Assembly: GCA_003550325.1 (NCBI GenBank)
Contig: QKWP01000271.1
Location: 158,492-222,491 of the forward strand
DNA: 64,000 bases
Direction of reading: 5' to 3'
Origin: Gigaspora rosea
Lineage: Eukaryota; Glomeromycota; Glomeromycetes; Diversisporales; Gigasporaceae
Positions within the stretch are counted from its first letter, which is position 1, and the number at the start of each line of letters is the position of its first letter. This document shows positions 1 through 12,486 of this stretch, piece after piece. Below the pieces are notes generated by a model. It was not told the DNA's origin. It searched no databases and was given only the letters and a program-made list of their open reading frames with translations. The translations under genes and the position numbers were made by a program.

Positions 1-960
1 AAATCATAATAATTTTCAACGCAAACTAACACAACCTTACAGTAATTCATAATGCAGAATCAACATTAGATATGTATTGTGCGTCGAATAGGTTTATAGC
101 AAAATTTTTTATAGTAATTCACAATAATTCTAATACAAGCTAACTCTCATTAGTAGAATAGTTTTACAGTACAATACAAACTAAAAACTTTGACTAATTC
201 AAATTTAGCTCCACAAAGATCAAAATGCAACTAACTCAATCATATTGTAGTCGCCAAAATAGCAGGCAAGTGTTTAAATTTTTCCTATGTAACTTATTAA
301 AAATCATGAAAATTCTATGCAAAAACAAAACTTACACAATTTTAAATTACATAAAGTGGTCACCGGAATAGCAAATAATTTCAAAAAAGATGGTTTACTG
401 TAACTCTTGATGAAAATCATGGTAATTGCAATGCAAACCAACTTTAAACATGGTATACTGCATTATCGTTCTTTTTGATTTAGTTTAATTTAATCACTTT
501 ATGATTGTTTTTACGAGCTTCGCGAGTTCTACAATTACAATAGCTATTACAATACAAGCAATTACCTAAATTTATTATGTTTTCAGAATCTATTTTATTA
601 CTTTTTGGTATTTTTATTATATTTAATATAGAAAATGGATCTGAAAAATGTAACATTATATGTATTGTGATCGTGAGATCACCAAGCTTGCAAACTGATC
701 AAATTGAAAAGAACAATAATAAGTTCTGTAGCAAATCATTTTTTAATAAAACTAATGGTAATTTAATTGCAAATAGGCTCAACCATAGTAACATACTAAG
801 ATAATAGGTAAGTTTTGTAACAGAATTGTTTACCATAACTTATGATAATTCTGATGAAGCTAATTCAACCTTAAACACAGACAGAATAGCGAACAAGTTT
901 CGTGAGAGAATTTTTACAAATCTATGGTAGAAATCATGGTAATTCAAATGCACACCAACT
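1..960. repeat. Satellite-like array A, first block
   Basis: Diverged tandem units of very roughly 125-150 bp. Each unit carries the same ordered phrases: CACCGGAATAGCAAG, then TTTTGTAACAGAATT, then ATGATAAAAATCATG, then AATGCAAACTAACTCAACC. Units here are badly decayed. The same family returns at about 13.8-14.08, 17.1-17.9, 20.5-21.1 and 43.97-44.23 kb. No coding potential is seen; the short open frame near 577-804 lies in this repeat. Confidence 0.75.
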
Positions 961-1019
961 CAGCTGCATTGATTAATTGAAAAAATCTGGGCCACTATAG
1001 GCACCCCGATTTTTTCTTG

Positions 1020-1377
1020 TAATTTATTAAATAATTATAACCCATTTATAGCAACACAAAATTATTTCAATCTTAGGATCCTGTGATTTGATTTTAACAA
1101 TTTTGGGCTTGTCAGAATTCTCTCATTGAGAGGATCATTTTGGTAGTAAAATCATCGAAATTGGCCTAGTAGATCAGAAGTTATTAACAATTAAAAATTA
1201 ATATAATTGTTAATAACTTCTGATCTACTGGGCCAATTTCGATAATTTTACTGCCAAAATGATCCTCTTAATGAGAGGATTCTAACAAGCCCAAAATCGT
1301 TAAAATCCGATCACAGGATCCTAAGATCAAAATAATTTTGTGTTGCTATATATGGGTTATAATTATTTAATAAATTA
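1020..1377. repeat. Fold-back element (long hairpin), copy 1
   Basis: Two arms of about 170 bp (1020 to ~1194 and ~1203 to 1377) are near-perfect reverse complements around a short A+T spacer. Outer ends read TAATTTATTAAATAATT and its complement. Each arm carries the BamHI-like GGATCC phrase, the TCTCATTGAGAG centre and the half-site phrase AAATTGGCCTAGTAGATCA. This is a hairpin-type non-autonomous element; no target duplication was resolved. Confidence 0.85.
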
Positions 1378-1380
1378 TAG

Positions 1381-1530
1381 AACTTTTATAGTAACACAAA
1401 TCTATTCTGATCACAGGATCCTGTGATTGGATTTTAACAATTTTGGGTTCGCTAGAATCCTCTCATTGAGAGGATTATTTTGGTAGTTGGATCATCAATT
1501 TTGGTCCAGTAGTTCAAAAGTTAATAATTA
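1381..1530 (+). repeat. Third, unpaired arm of the same fold-back family
   Basis: Directly after the hairpin lies one more copy of an arm in the left-arm orientation: ACTTTTATAGTAACACAAA, GATCACAGGATCCTGTGA, CTCTCATTGAGAGGATTA, then TTGGTCCAGTAGTTCAAAAG. It has no partner, so either the element is a partial copy or unequal events have occurred. Confidence 0.75.
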
Positions 1531-1675
1531 TCAAATATTATTAATAAATCTATAATTTTGGTCAAAAATAATTTTGCAACTTTGGCCGGAATTATGAAAT
1601 TTTGGCCGGAATTACACCTGATACTTCAGCTGACCCACCCACCCACCCAGAAATCAGCTGATTTCTGGAAGCTCC

Positions 1676-1948
1676 CTAATATGGGATCTTTGCTAGGAAA
1701 ATCACCCTTCAACATTTTCTGGTCAGGTAATTTTGGACAAATTTAGAGCAACATACCAGTTTTTATATAAATGTAAATTATCTTGACTTTATTAATTCAA
1801 TAGTTTACCAAATAGACTTTTGAATTATTAAGTCAAATGATGATTTGCATGCAAATAAAAACTAGTATATTTGTTCAAGTTTGTCTAAATCAGCCCGATC
1901 AGAAAATGTTGAAGGGTGATTTTTCTAGCAAAGATTCTATATTGTTAT
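1676..1948. repeat. Fold-back element, second family
   Basis: The left arm (about 1676-1795) and right arm (about 1836-1948) are inverted. Shared phrases include AAAATCACCCTTCAACATTT with its complement, and the pair CAGTTTTTAT / ATAAAAACTAG. The segment just before it (1556-1640) holds two direct copies of TTTGGCCGGAATTA and an ACCC triplet run. No coding evidence. Confidence 0.75.
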
Positions 1949-2689
1949 AGTGCTACCCTAGATTTAATATGCAAAATTGGTATAACAAGTAAATCAACCC
2001 AATTTTAAACAAAATAAAATAAAATTTCTTTAATATTAGAATAAGAAAAAGATAATAAGTTAGAGTTCAATAGTAATTATAGCATAATTTAACAAAAAAA
2101 TTTTTTATAAAGCCCAAATAGTAGTTTGTTTAATCAAATTTAAAGATATACATATTAAGTTTTTAAAAAATTTTTATTTTTGTTATACAAACTTGATCTA
2201 CATATTACACCTGATTTTAAATTTTAATTGGTTAAAATGCCCTAGCACTACAGTGCTATAGTACTATAAATTAAAACTCATAAATTATAAAACAAGAAAA
2301 GAAAAAATTTATTATATAGTATTATATAGAGTACATATAAACAGTTTTTTAAAATTTTTTGTAACAGTTTATTTTAAGGGTATACAATATATATAGATTA
2401 TTATGAGCAGTAGGCTTTCACATGGGCTTGGGCTACCTATAGAAAGCCTGGACCAGGGTATCAATTTTTGAACCCCAGATAAGATTAAGAGCTCTGAGTA
2501 CTAAGCTCTTACAAAGATGGGTAGAGCTAGAGTAATGCTACTATTCTGTTCTTTCAGCTTATTGATACCTATTAAAACATTCTACATAACTAACAACCAA
2601 TTATAATCCAGTGAGTAGTAAATATATTTATATGTAAAAATTAGTATTTTTTTCTTGGTTTTAAAATATAACAATTATTACTAATAATG
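1949..2689. other. A+T-rich spacer, nothing recognised
   Basis: Low-complexity A+T sequence. A short stretch at 2400-2560 is closer to balanced composition but has no open frame, no tRNA boxes and no recognisable motif. Confidence 0.6.
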
Positions 2690-2890
2690 ATAACCAATAT
2701 CCAACATACTAAAACTGCTGTTGCCCATCATACTAAATTACCAATATACTAAAGTACCAAGTACTAAAGTGCTAAGCACTAAAGTACCAATGCACTAAAG
2801 TACCAATGCACTAAAGTACCAAGTACTAAAGTACCAACATACTATTGCACTAAAGTATTAGTATATAAAGTATATACTAATACATACTTA
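2690..2890. repeat. Minisatellite, ~15-bp unit ACTAAAGTACCAATG
   Basis: About a dozen imperfect copies of ACTAAAGTACCAATGC / ACTAAAGTACCAAGT follow one another. Unit length slips between roughly 11 and 18 bp, as expected from replication slippage. Non-coding. Confidence 0.85.
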
Positions 2891-4250
2891 CCAATTAATA
2901 AAAAAGCATGAAGCTATCAAAAACTTGGTATATCAGAATATTTTACTAGTATGGCTGGGATATTTAAATTTATTAATGGACATTTTTTATTTTATTTTGG
3001 CTATAATCTCAAATTTTTTTTAAAAAAAATTCTGAATATTTTTTTTTTTAATTTTTATAAAAATTCTGGGTAAATTTTTGCGATCTTTATAGAGATTAAT
3101 CTTTATTAATTTTGGTGTATCATGCTTAATATCACCCAGTTATATATGAGTTTTGGTAATTATGATTTCATATTGTAATTTTGAACTTTCATTGTTTCTA
3201 AAAAATTTTATATAATTCATTATTTATATATAATAATAGGTATTGGCTAGAAATTGGCTTTGTTATAGAAGTTTGAAAATGCTATCAAATGTTTTTTGAT
3301 CACAATGATTATACAAACTAGTAAAATTTAAAGATTTTTATATCATGATGAAATTTATTTGCAATGAAATCATATTTGAAAATCTTTATAAGAACACAAC
3401 TATTAATTTCTTAATTCTAAGGCAATAGATATATTAGTAATAATTTTACTAATTCTATTTTGATTCTTTTGAATTTTAGTTTTAATCAACCCAGATATAA
3501 AGTAATTATCAGGTGGCAATTAATTAATTTACAATCACTTCACCTACATAATATTTAATCAATAATTATTCACTGATACATTCATTTTACTAACAGTCTA
3601 TTTTACCTAACCTCATTTTACTAACAAAGTAATTCTTGTTATTGTCATTAGGGTCAGAGTAGAATTAGATATAATTAGGGCTAAAGATAGTGTGCTTTTT
3701 GAAAAAAAACTTGTTGGTGAAATGAACTTCGGTGAAACAAACTGTCACTTGTCGGTGAGTATTTGTCAGTAAAATGTTATGTTGGTGAAGTAATTGTCAG
3801 CAAAATAATACGAATCTGTAATTATCTTTATAGTTGATCTTTATGATAATCCGATTTGTACTAAAAGAACATAAAGAGAATCGCAAATTTTTATGAAATA
3901 CTGAATAAACTATATTTACTATAAATTCTGGAAGTACAGTATATATAAAAAAAATTAGATGGTTACACTAGAACCCCAAAGAACTCTGATATAACTCAGA
4001 TCCAGACTCAAAATTTTAATATAACTTTATACACTTAATTTTATTAAAAGCTTTATACAAAATTATCATATAAGTTCAAATTTACTATAAATTATACAAT
4101 TTCAGATCTGAGTACCAGTATGATCATGTTAACCACCAAAGCCAAAAACATAATTACACAAAAAAAAGTGATGAAGAGAAAATCAGAAACCTATCTAGAA
4201 AAAAAAGGGCGGTAGTTAACCGTGTTCAAATTCAACAACAAAATTTTTAG
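2891..4250. other. A+T-rich spacer
   Basis: Nothing recognisable apart from weak GGTGAA-type repeats at 3715-3790 that resemble the 9-bp minisatellite further on. No credible gene on either strand. Confidence 0.55.
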
Positions 4251-4272
4251 TTCCTAAAATAAGCTACCCATA

Positions 4273-4622
4273 CGATCGATGAACGTTGCTATATAGTAAA
4301 GTCTAAATTTTACTAAGTAAATCGATTAAAGTCGCATAAGTAACCTTGTTCAACAGATCAAAATACGCGTACACTGAAAATTTCATACAAATCGGAGAAC
4401 TTTTTATTATTTGACTTTTAATTTTTACGTTCAACGGATTTTTTTTTATAAAAAAAAAACCATTGAACGTAAAATTAAATGTCAAATAATAAAAAGTTCT
4501 CCGATTTTGTATGAAATTTTCAGGGTACGCGTATTTTGATCTGCTAAACAATTTTACTTATGCGACTTTAATCGATTTGCTTAGTAAAATTTGACTTTAC
4601 TATGTAGCGACTATAATCGATT
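4273..4622. repeat. Fold-back element of family C, with nearby terminus motifs
   Basis: Two ~170-bp arms are inverted about 4445-4460. Each contains AGTAAAGTCTAAATTTTACT, AAATCGATTAAAGTCGCA and the ACGCGTA phrase. The open frame 4551-4303 is a shadow of the palindrome. The motif AATAAGCTACCC stands just outside at 4258 and again near 4774, 4819 and 6145, so it probably marks element ends. A ~25-bp tandem (ACAGCATATTTATTTATTG, three copies) fills 4661-4740. Single, non-inverted units of the same family form a direct tandem at 6163-6750. Confidence 0.85.
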
Positions 4623-4859
4623 GACCAAAAATCGCTTTATAAGTTACTCTCGATTTTTTTCTGCATATTTATTTATTGTTTATAACATATTTATTTATCA
4701 TCTACAGCATATTTATTTATTGTCTACAGCATATTTATTTATTTATTTTACTTAATAAAGTTTTGTATTCAAAAATAAGCTACCCTTTTATTGTGCTTTA
4801 AATTACTTAAAATAGTAAATAAGCTACCCACGGTTAAAAATCGGCAAAAAAAGGTAGCT

Positions 4860-5640
4860 GCAATATACAGTATATATCGATTTATATCTACTTAAAAATT
4901 TTCCTGATGTATATATAGTATCGTTATACAAAAAAAGATCGTACTTGTTATAAAGATCGTTTTTGTTATACAAATAAACATCTAACTTTTCAAAAAATTA
5001 CCAGTTGGTTATACAAATTTAAACATACGACATATGGAAAAATTATATATAAGTCTATACAAAGCCAGATCTCAGTATTACATATATTCTTCGGGGTTCT
5101 GTTACACTTTGGATAATAATCGTTGGGGCCCATAGGCTGTTCAAAGGGCACAGGTATTAAAAACCAAGCACTAGGGTAAGGGTAGGGCTTAGGCAAATGA
5201 GTCCTTGTACAAATGAATAGGGTTAGGGTACTACTAGTACCCAGTCCTACTCAGCCCATGCAGAAGCCTACTGGTAAACCTGACTTTAGTACTAATCATC
5301 ACAACTATCAATTTATACTATGCCACCTTGATCCCCATGTGCTTCCAGGTACATTCAAACGGCCACAAAAAATTAATTAATAAGTTTGCCCCTAACATGA
5401 CTTCACTCTGGGTTTCATTGGATGGGTTTCATTGGATAAAAATCACGGAGGTAAAATTTTTTGTAGGAGAGCTACCATAGCTGTACATTCTTGGACTCAC
5501 AATAGTTAATTATTATTGCTCATCGTGTGCCCCTTCCTCGCACACAACTGTCATACCAACCGTTGTACCTACAAGTCACGACCTTTTATGCCAACAATGT
5601 AATACAATATGGAATAGAGTCACAGAATTAGAGTTGTAGG
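4860..5640. other. Mixed-composition spacer without a recognised gene
   Basis: Composition is less A+T-rich than the surroundings. A minus-strand frame (5196-4990) has a plausible composition, but no start context, splice partner or family match is recognised. GGGTTTCATTGGAT is duplicated in tandem near 5411-5440. Left unassigned. Confidence 0.4.
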
Positions 5641-5649
5641 TGAAACTAA

Positions 5650-5965
<316 letters not shown>

Positions 5966-6162
5966 TTAAATAATTTTTTAATTAAAATGTATTATTTTGA
6001 AATTTTTTAGTAATAAGGGAAGTGCAGTAAATTACGTGATTAGAGTTTACATAGGTTCTGACCCTTATTTCCCTAGTGATAGGACTATTAACCAATCAAA
6101 TTTTATAATATTTAAGAAAATCTCAAAAACGTCTTTGGCCTGAAAATAAGCTACCCCACAAT

Positions 6163-6750
6163 TAACAAAAGTTGCTACATAGTAAAGTCTAAAATTTACT
6201 AAGCAAATTAATTAAATCAATTAAGTAACCTTATTTAGCAGGTCAAAATACATTTACTACAAAATTTTTATAAGCATTAAAGAATTTTTTATTAATTGAC
6301 TTTTGATTTTTACATTCGACAAAAAAATTAAAATTTTTTAAAAAAATATATTCGCCCCACAATTAACAAACATTGCTACATAGTAAAATCTAAATTTTAC
6401 TAAGCAAATCGATTAAAATTGATTAAGTAACCTTATTTAGCAGATCAAAATACACTTACCACAAAATTTTTATAAGTATTGGAGAATTTTTATTAATTGA
6501 CTTTTGATTTTTATATTTGATGGAAAAATTAAAGTTTTTTAAAAAAATATATTCGCCCACAATCGACAAACATTGCATAGTAAAGTCTGAATTTACTAAG
6601 CAAATCGAATAAATCGATTGATTAACCTTATTCAGCATATCAAAATATACTTAATACAAAATTTTCATAAGTATTAGAGAAGTTCTTATTAATTGACTTT
6701 AATTTTTACATTCGACGGAAAAATAAAAATTTTTTAAAAAAATATATTTG
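6163..6750 (+). repeat. Three direct tandem units (~195 bp) of family C
   Basis: Three successive units start near 6157, 6357 and 6555. Each runs through CACAATTAACAAA, TGCTACATAGTAAAGTCTAA, TTTACTAAGCAAATCGATTA, CAGATCAAAATACA and a TTAATTGACTTTTGATTTTT tail. They match one arm of the palindrome at 4273-4622, so the family exists both as an inverted pair and as head-to-tail repeats. Confidence 0.85.
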
Positions 6751-6805
6751 ACGAACACTTCAATATTATTGGCTATTTAGACTATATATATATATAGTTT
6801 ACTAA

Positions 6806-7018
6806 TTTACCAGTTTCTTCATTTCACCAGTATTACCAGTTTTACTGGCATCACCATTTTTATTAGTTTCACCAGTATTACCAGTTTCACCAGTATCACT
6901 AGTTTCACCAGTATCACTAGTTTAACCAGTAACACCAGTTTTACCAGTAACACCAGTTTCACTAGTACCAGTATCACCATCACCAGTTTTACCAGTTTCA
7001 CTAATGCTTATTGGTGAT
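6806..7018 (-). repeat. Minisatellite, same 9-bp unit in inverse orientation
   Basis: ACCAGTATC / ACCAGTTTC units are the reverse complement of the array at 5650-5937. The two arrays face each other across the family C tandem, making a ~1.4-kb inverted layout. The frame 7001-6819 is a repeat artefact. Confidence 0.9.
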
Positions 7019-8090
7019 TGGTGATTGATGAAATTCGGTGCACCATTACAGTTTAGTTTCACTAGCAGCTTTATACCAGCAGTTTCTTTCGAGTATTATA
7101 ATTTGACTCTTCTTTTTCTCTTTTCTTTTTTTTTTCATAGAAAGTCCAGTGACTTTATAATAATTTATTACCCTTTTCTTTTATTCTTTTTTTTTGGGGG
7201 GTGTGGTGGGGATTACTGGTATAATGGTTGAATTGGGAGAGCGGTAAAACAATATAGACAATAGTGCCAATTTAAACTCCAACTGGTTACAGGTAGAGAG
7301 ATATAAAGCGATATTAAAGGAATGTTGTTATAATGGCAAAGAGTAGATATAAAGGTATTAACTATATAATAATCACGACATAGGAATTTATTCGAAGTTC
7401 AAAGGTAACTTAAATCATGTGAACAATTTAAAAAAATAAACTAAACTCATCACACAGAATTCAAGTTATAATAAGCCAATACGAAGTTACAAGTCAATTC
7501 AGTCCGTCAAATTGAGTCTCGCAAGGTTTATTAAGGTTAATGTCGAATTCAAAAGATAAGGGTTTTACTTTATAATTATTGCATTGTTTAAATTGAACTT
7601 GGAACTTATTTTTTATTTGATTAAAAATTTGAAGGTCTTAAATACATTTTTAGAGCTGTCATGTATTTGTGGAATTTGTAATGTATTCACAATTTTTAGC
7701 ATGAACTCGCTATTTTTACTACATATTCGTGACAGAGTTTATGTAGGCGCAAGTGGCGGGCATTTTCAGGCTTGGAACAGTCGCATATTTATGACTTTCT
7801 AATTCTAAGCCACCAAGCCACATTTAAATGACCTTATTTGTATATATGATTTAAAAATATTTACAACAAATAAAAATAAATAAAAAAATAATTGGTAACT
7901 CTGGACACAATGTCGAGCAAAAATTCAAAGAACAAAAAAATCAATGCAGATCATTAGGTTACTCAAATACCATTTCATCATGAACAAGTCTCGTGATTGT
8001 TATCACGTAAAAGTCCAGTGACTTGCAATAATATTCCACCTTGTGACTTTATTCACAAGCAGATCATTACGTATATGATATACTAGATTA
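7019..8090. other. Spacer with a short dispersed duplication
   Basis: No gene is supported. AAAGTCCAGTGACTT followed by TATAATA-like sequence occurs at about 7141 and again near 8009. The same CCAGTGAC phrase is in the hairpin at 8095-8223, suggesting scattered fragments of one element. Confidence 0.45.
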
Positions 8091-8094
8091 TCTC

Positions 8095-8223
8095 AGTGTT
8101 GTCACTGGAAGGACACTAGAAGAAAATCAATAGTGTAACTGGAACTTAAAATTCCAGTGACACTATTAATTTTCTTTTAGCGATATTTCGGTGACCTTCT
8201 AGTGATCTTCCAATGACAACACT
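8095..8223. mobile_element. Short hairpin MITE (129 bp)
   Basis: Inverted ends AGTGTTGTCACTGGAAG and CTTCCAATGACAACACT. Inner arms also pair around AACTTAAAATTCC. There is no open frame. Flanking CTAGATT occurs on both sides but not flush with the ends, so the target duplication is unresolved. Confidence 0.75.
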
Positions 8224-8399
8224 ATTCTAGATTTCACTGTTTGCTCAGAAATCATGGTACTGTGACCATCAGTTGGGAGAGCAATAATGGATATCACTTG
8301 GTTTAAATTTATATCGATCGTATACGTATATGATGTCACGGGAATTAATTTATCAGGGTCGGAGGTTATCACTTAATTTAATCAATCTACGTAAAAATT

Positions 8400-8770
8400 T
8401 AAATAAGACTAGTGCGATGGGTAGCGCATTTGGGCCACCCATCTTATTTGTTTTTTATTTGATCAACTGAAGTTTTTAGGTTCCATGTAATATAAAGCGA
8501 AAATCAACTTCGCATAGCTTTAATTTTAAATTTGATCCTTATTTTGTTAATTTACAGTAAATTTAAAATAAGAATAAAAAAAAAAACAAAGCCGACCAAC
8601 TTATCGAAGGTTTCAGATTTTATGTAATTAAATAAAAAAATTAACTCGCATAAACATTATTAGTTTACATAAATTAAAAAAAAAATGAAAAAAAATCTGT
8701 GACTGATCAAAGTTTACAGTAAGGCCGTTTGAATTTAAAGTTTCGTTTAATGTCCCTTTTTTTCATATTT
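8400..8770. repeat. A-rich dispersed repeat family R, fragments
   Basis: Contains the family R phrases: a TTCCATGTAATATAAAGCGAAAA-like line, CAACTTCGCATAGC, and A-runs followed by GACCAACT. The same phrases build the array at 11.2-12.4 kb and inverted fragments at 28.7-29.1 and 61.2 kb. Confidence 0.6.
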
Positions 8771-8989
8771 GCTTGAGGGGGGATAAACAAACACTAAAAT
8801 TAAACAGACCTAAATTAGGTTCAAAATGTACCTGATTTTGGTTCATTTATACCTGTTTTTTTTTTGTGATTTATTTATATTTTTTATACTCATTTTCTAT
8901 TGGCTTGTTTAATGTCAGGGGAGCTCCATTGGTGGAGGGTACAGTTGTTAGGCGGAACCTAGAGGTTTCGCCAAAAAAAATTTTAAAAG

Positions 8990-9880
8990 ACAAAATGACT
9001 AAACTGGCGTAAGGTAACGAAACTGGTGAAAGATGCCGAAAGTGGCGAAAGATCAAAAGGAAACGAACTAAAGAAAGGTAATAAAGTAACAAAAGGCAGT
9101 GAACTACCGTAAAGTGCTATGTGGTAGATCCCTCTATGAGATTTACGCTGTAAGCATTTATACTCGTGTTAGAGATGTGCAAAGTTATTTACCTATTACA
9201 TAAAAGTCAAATAATTCCTTAGTATGATATTAGTTGTAAATATATTTTTTAGTAAATTGTCATAACTTTTATGTAATAAGTAAATTACCTTGCTCATTTC
9301 TAATCCGGGCATAATTTATTTGCGCAGGAAATCAAAAAAAGTAAATCCAATTTAGTAAATAAATTAAGTGCATGAAATAAAAGGTTAAGGGTTAGAGCCT
9401 TAAGGTTAGAGGCTATATGGTTATACTGGTGCTTGCTATATATAAACTTCACTCCCGTCATTTTTAATTTGTGCAGCAAGATTAATTTAAACATTAGTTT
9501 TTGTATATTTTCACTTTTTTCTTCTTTTATATTTGTCAGGCTGATCCGGAATAGTAAAGTTACACTCTCCGATTGGCTATCTCCAATCCAGGAGTTTGTT
9601 TTATCCACGCAAATAAGTGAATGCAGGTATAATCATATCAAAGTTCAATGAATAGTATCCTATATCTTGGAAAATACCTAGTACGGTCATCCTTTACACC
9701 GTTTGTTTTTATAAACTGCCTAAACATGCTAACTAACGCGTTCAAAAAGATCTAATTTCAGGGTTAATTTTGATTAGTATGCCTAAATTGGTAACTCAAA
9801 GCAAATGATACAACATCAAGCGAAAATCAAATATTAACTTCAATTATGATATATATAAATTAAATAATAAATATTCATGA
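8990..9880. other. Degenerate GGCGAAA repeats, then spacer
   Basis: 8990-9115 holds degenerate AACTGGTGAAAG / GTGGCGAAAG repeats. A 102-codon minus-strand frame (9608-9300) follows. It has no recognisable domain, is overlapped by a plus-strand frame, and the encoded sequence is unbiased A+T; it is not supported as a gene. Confidence 0.45.
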
Positions 9881-9886
9881 AAATTA

Positions 9887-10004
9887 CTGCCGTGTAGTCG
9901 CAAAATAACGCGCAGGAGCGTTATTTTGAATTTTGGCTGAATTAAGCTTGATTTAGGTCAAAATTTGAAATAACGCTCCTGCGCGTTATTTCGCGACTAT
10001 ACAG
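9887..10004. mobile_element. Tc1/mariner-type MITE with TA target site (118 bp)
   Basis: The element is flanked by TA on both sides (9885-9886 and 10005-10006). The ends are inverted and, allowing a small length difference at the very tip, share GTAGTCGC and ATAACGCGCAGGAGCGTTAT over about 38 bp. The interior is only about 35 bp with no coding capacity. A TA target duplication and short inverted ends fit a Tc1/mariner-mobilised MITE (inference). The high G+C of the arms stands out. Confidence 0.85.
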
Positions 10005-10329
10005 TATCTAATAAACTATTTATATGTAACACTACTAAAGCTTCTATATAATTTAAATCCAATGCTAATAATTTGTTTGTTATGCAAATAGTTTCTTCAC
10101 AACTTATATGTAATTCTACTTTTTATTTTTAACAATATGAATTTTCTATATTTGACCAATTATAAGTTAATAATATAACAATTATTTTCCAACATTTAAA
10201 GTTAACTATAAGATTTAGATTAATAATAATATTATTAATAAGCTACTTACTATATAAAAACAAAATGGTAAAAAAATCTTATCAACTTAACAATAAATAT
10301 TGTTTAATTAATTGAATAAAAAAAATCTT

Positions 10330-10640
10330 AAAACTTTTCATATTATAGTCACATGCAGTGCTCAATAGCCATACGCAAATAAATTCACTTCCAATTTTGG
10401 CTTATGTTTTTTCTTTATAAAAGTACTTAATAACTACATGCAAATATTTTCATTCACCAACATGGTTTAGGTATGTATGAATATTTCTTCAAATAATTCA
10501 TATGCTGTTTTTAATAACCATATTTTATTTTTAATAGCTACATGCAAATATTTCATTCTCAAACATGGCTTAGGTAATTTCTTTATATGAGCACATACTG
10601 TATATACACAAATATTTTCATTCGCCAACATATTTCAGCT
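10330..10640 (+). repeat. ~110-bp tandem repeat
   Basis: Three to four imperfect units share TACATGCAAATATTTTCATT, CACCAACATGG and TTTAGGTA. The last unit runs into the open frame at 10587, which is therefore not a gene. Confidence 0.7.
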
Positions 10641-10689
10641 CTTTCCCTTAGAGAATTAAACTTTGTTGAGTGCTTAGACCTTCACCAGG

Positions 10690-11150
10690 GGTTTGCCGTT
10701 GTTTCACCTTTCGCAAGGGGTTTTGACTTTCGTCAGGGGTTTCGCCTTTTGCCAGAATTTCGCCACTTTCGTCTTTCGCCAGGTTTAGGTTTCGCCTTTC
10801 GTCATTTGCACAAAACATTTTCACCTAACAACTATAGTTCCAATAGTTTTATTTGATGGCTTTTCAACAGCTGTAATATAAAAATATAATTCATTCGCAG
10901 TGAACTTTTATTAGTAAACGTCACGTTCTCAAAAAGTACTTAAACCATATAAATAAGTTACCTGGACATTTGATACGCCATCCAATCAAACAAACTTCTC
11001 CTATGAACTTTCGCCAAGGTTTCGCCTTTCGCCAAGGTTTCGCCTTTCATTAGGGTTTCGCCTTTTGCTAGAGGTTTCGCCTTTCGCCAGGGGTTTCACC
11101 TTTCGCCAGGGTTTCGTAATTTCGCCAGGGGGTTCATCTTTAGTCTTTCG
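10690..11150 (+). repeat. Minisatellite, GGTTTCGCCTTTCGCCAG unit, two blocks
   Basis: Blocks at 10690-10805 and 11005-11150 consist of TTTCGCC-based 18- to 20-bp units. They are flanked by similar sequence (AACAACTATAG on the downstream side of each). A degenerate copy lies at 41850-41950. Non-coding. Confidence 0.85.
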
Positions 11151-11199
11151 CCACTTGAGCAAAATGGTTTCAGCTAACAACTATAGGGGGAGGACGTTA

Positions 11200-12400
11200 A
11201 ATGAATTTTTAAATTCAAATGGGCTAAAATAAAAAAAAATAAAAAAAATAAAAAAAAAATAAAAAAAAATAAAAAATTCGACAGGCCAACCAAATTTTTA
11301 GATTTTATGTATCACTAAATAAAAAATCAATTTTGTGTGGCTTAATTTTAGATGTATTCAAAAAAAAAACCCACAATCGACTATCTACTAAAGATTTCTG
11401 ATTTCATGTAAGGCCACTCAAAGTTGATTTTTCGTTTTGCATTACCCGCCGTCCCATTTTTTCAATTTTTCATTTTTTTTTTTTTTTTTAGATTCCAATT
11501 GTGCCAATTGATCGATTTTTGACATATATTTTTTCTCACAACGTTAATAATTGAATGAATTCTAAATGTGGCAAAAAATTTATTCCAATAATTATTTTTA
11601 TCAGGTGTCACCCAATAGAGACCTTAATTTTCTGTAATCGTCCGATAGGAATGACAGGAAAAATATGTCTGCTGGCCCAATTTTTGATTTCTTGTTGTGC
11701 AAATGAAAAATTAACCTTATATAACCTTAAATGTGAACATTATTTAAATTAAAATTAAAAAAAAATAAAAAAAAATTCTGCCCGTCCATCCCGAATTTTG
11801 AAATCCATGTAATACAAAACGAAAAATTAACTTTGTGTGGCCTAATGCAAAACGAAATATCAACATTATGTAGCTTAATATTGGATGTGTATATTATTCT
11901 ATTAATTCACAATAAATTAAAAAAAAAATAAAAATAAAAAAAATTAATAAAAAAATAAAAAGAAAAAAGTTCAGACCAACCGAAGTTTTCAAATTCCATG
12001 TAATATAAAGTAAAAAATCAACTTTGTGTAGCCTAATTTTAAATGTTACCATTATTCTATTAATTTATAGTAATTTACTGTAAAGTAAAAAAAAAATACA
12101 ACTGACTGACCGAAGTTTTTAGATTCCTTGTAATAAAACAAAAAATAAAAAAAAAAAAACAATTGATTAACTACTGATGTTTTCAGATTTCGTGTAATGC
12201 AAAACGAAATATTAACATTTTGTAATTTAATTTTGGATGTAAACATTACTTTTTAAATTCACAGCGAATTAAAACGAAAAAAAAGCGACCGACAGACCAA
12301 AGTTTATTAATTTACAAAGCAAACCGAAAAATCAACTTCGTGTGGCTTAATATTAGATAAAAATATCTGACCGACTGAAATATAAAAACTAAAAAATCAA
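11200..12400. repeat. Family R array, A-rich units of ~100-150 bp
   Basis: Several successive units contain an A-run, then GACCGACCGAAGTTTT-type sequence, then TTCCATGTAATACAAAACG, CAACTTTGTGTGGC and TTAATTTTAGATG. The block 11390-11760 (CCCGCCGTCCC, CAGGTGTCACCC, CCGATAGGAATGACAGG) recurs in opposite orientation at about 28790-29100. Confidence 0.7.
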
Positions 12401-12486
12401 TTACAAAACACAATAATAACAAATATCATAATAATTACAGATTACTAAAAATTTTTCCACAAATTTGTCACGTTTATGGATGTAGC

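Noticed and set aside
5160..5235. TTAGGG-like sequence as a telomere
   Set aside because: Only one or two scattered GGTTAGGG words; no array.
6819..7001. Minus-strand open frame of the same composition
   Set aside because: Inverse copy of the 9-bp minisatellite.
11555..11752. Open frame with Cys-rich appearance
   Set aside because: Part of dispersed family R; the inverted copy at 28.8-29.1 kb is not open in the same frame.
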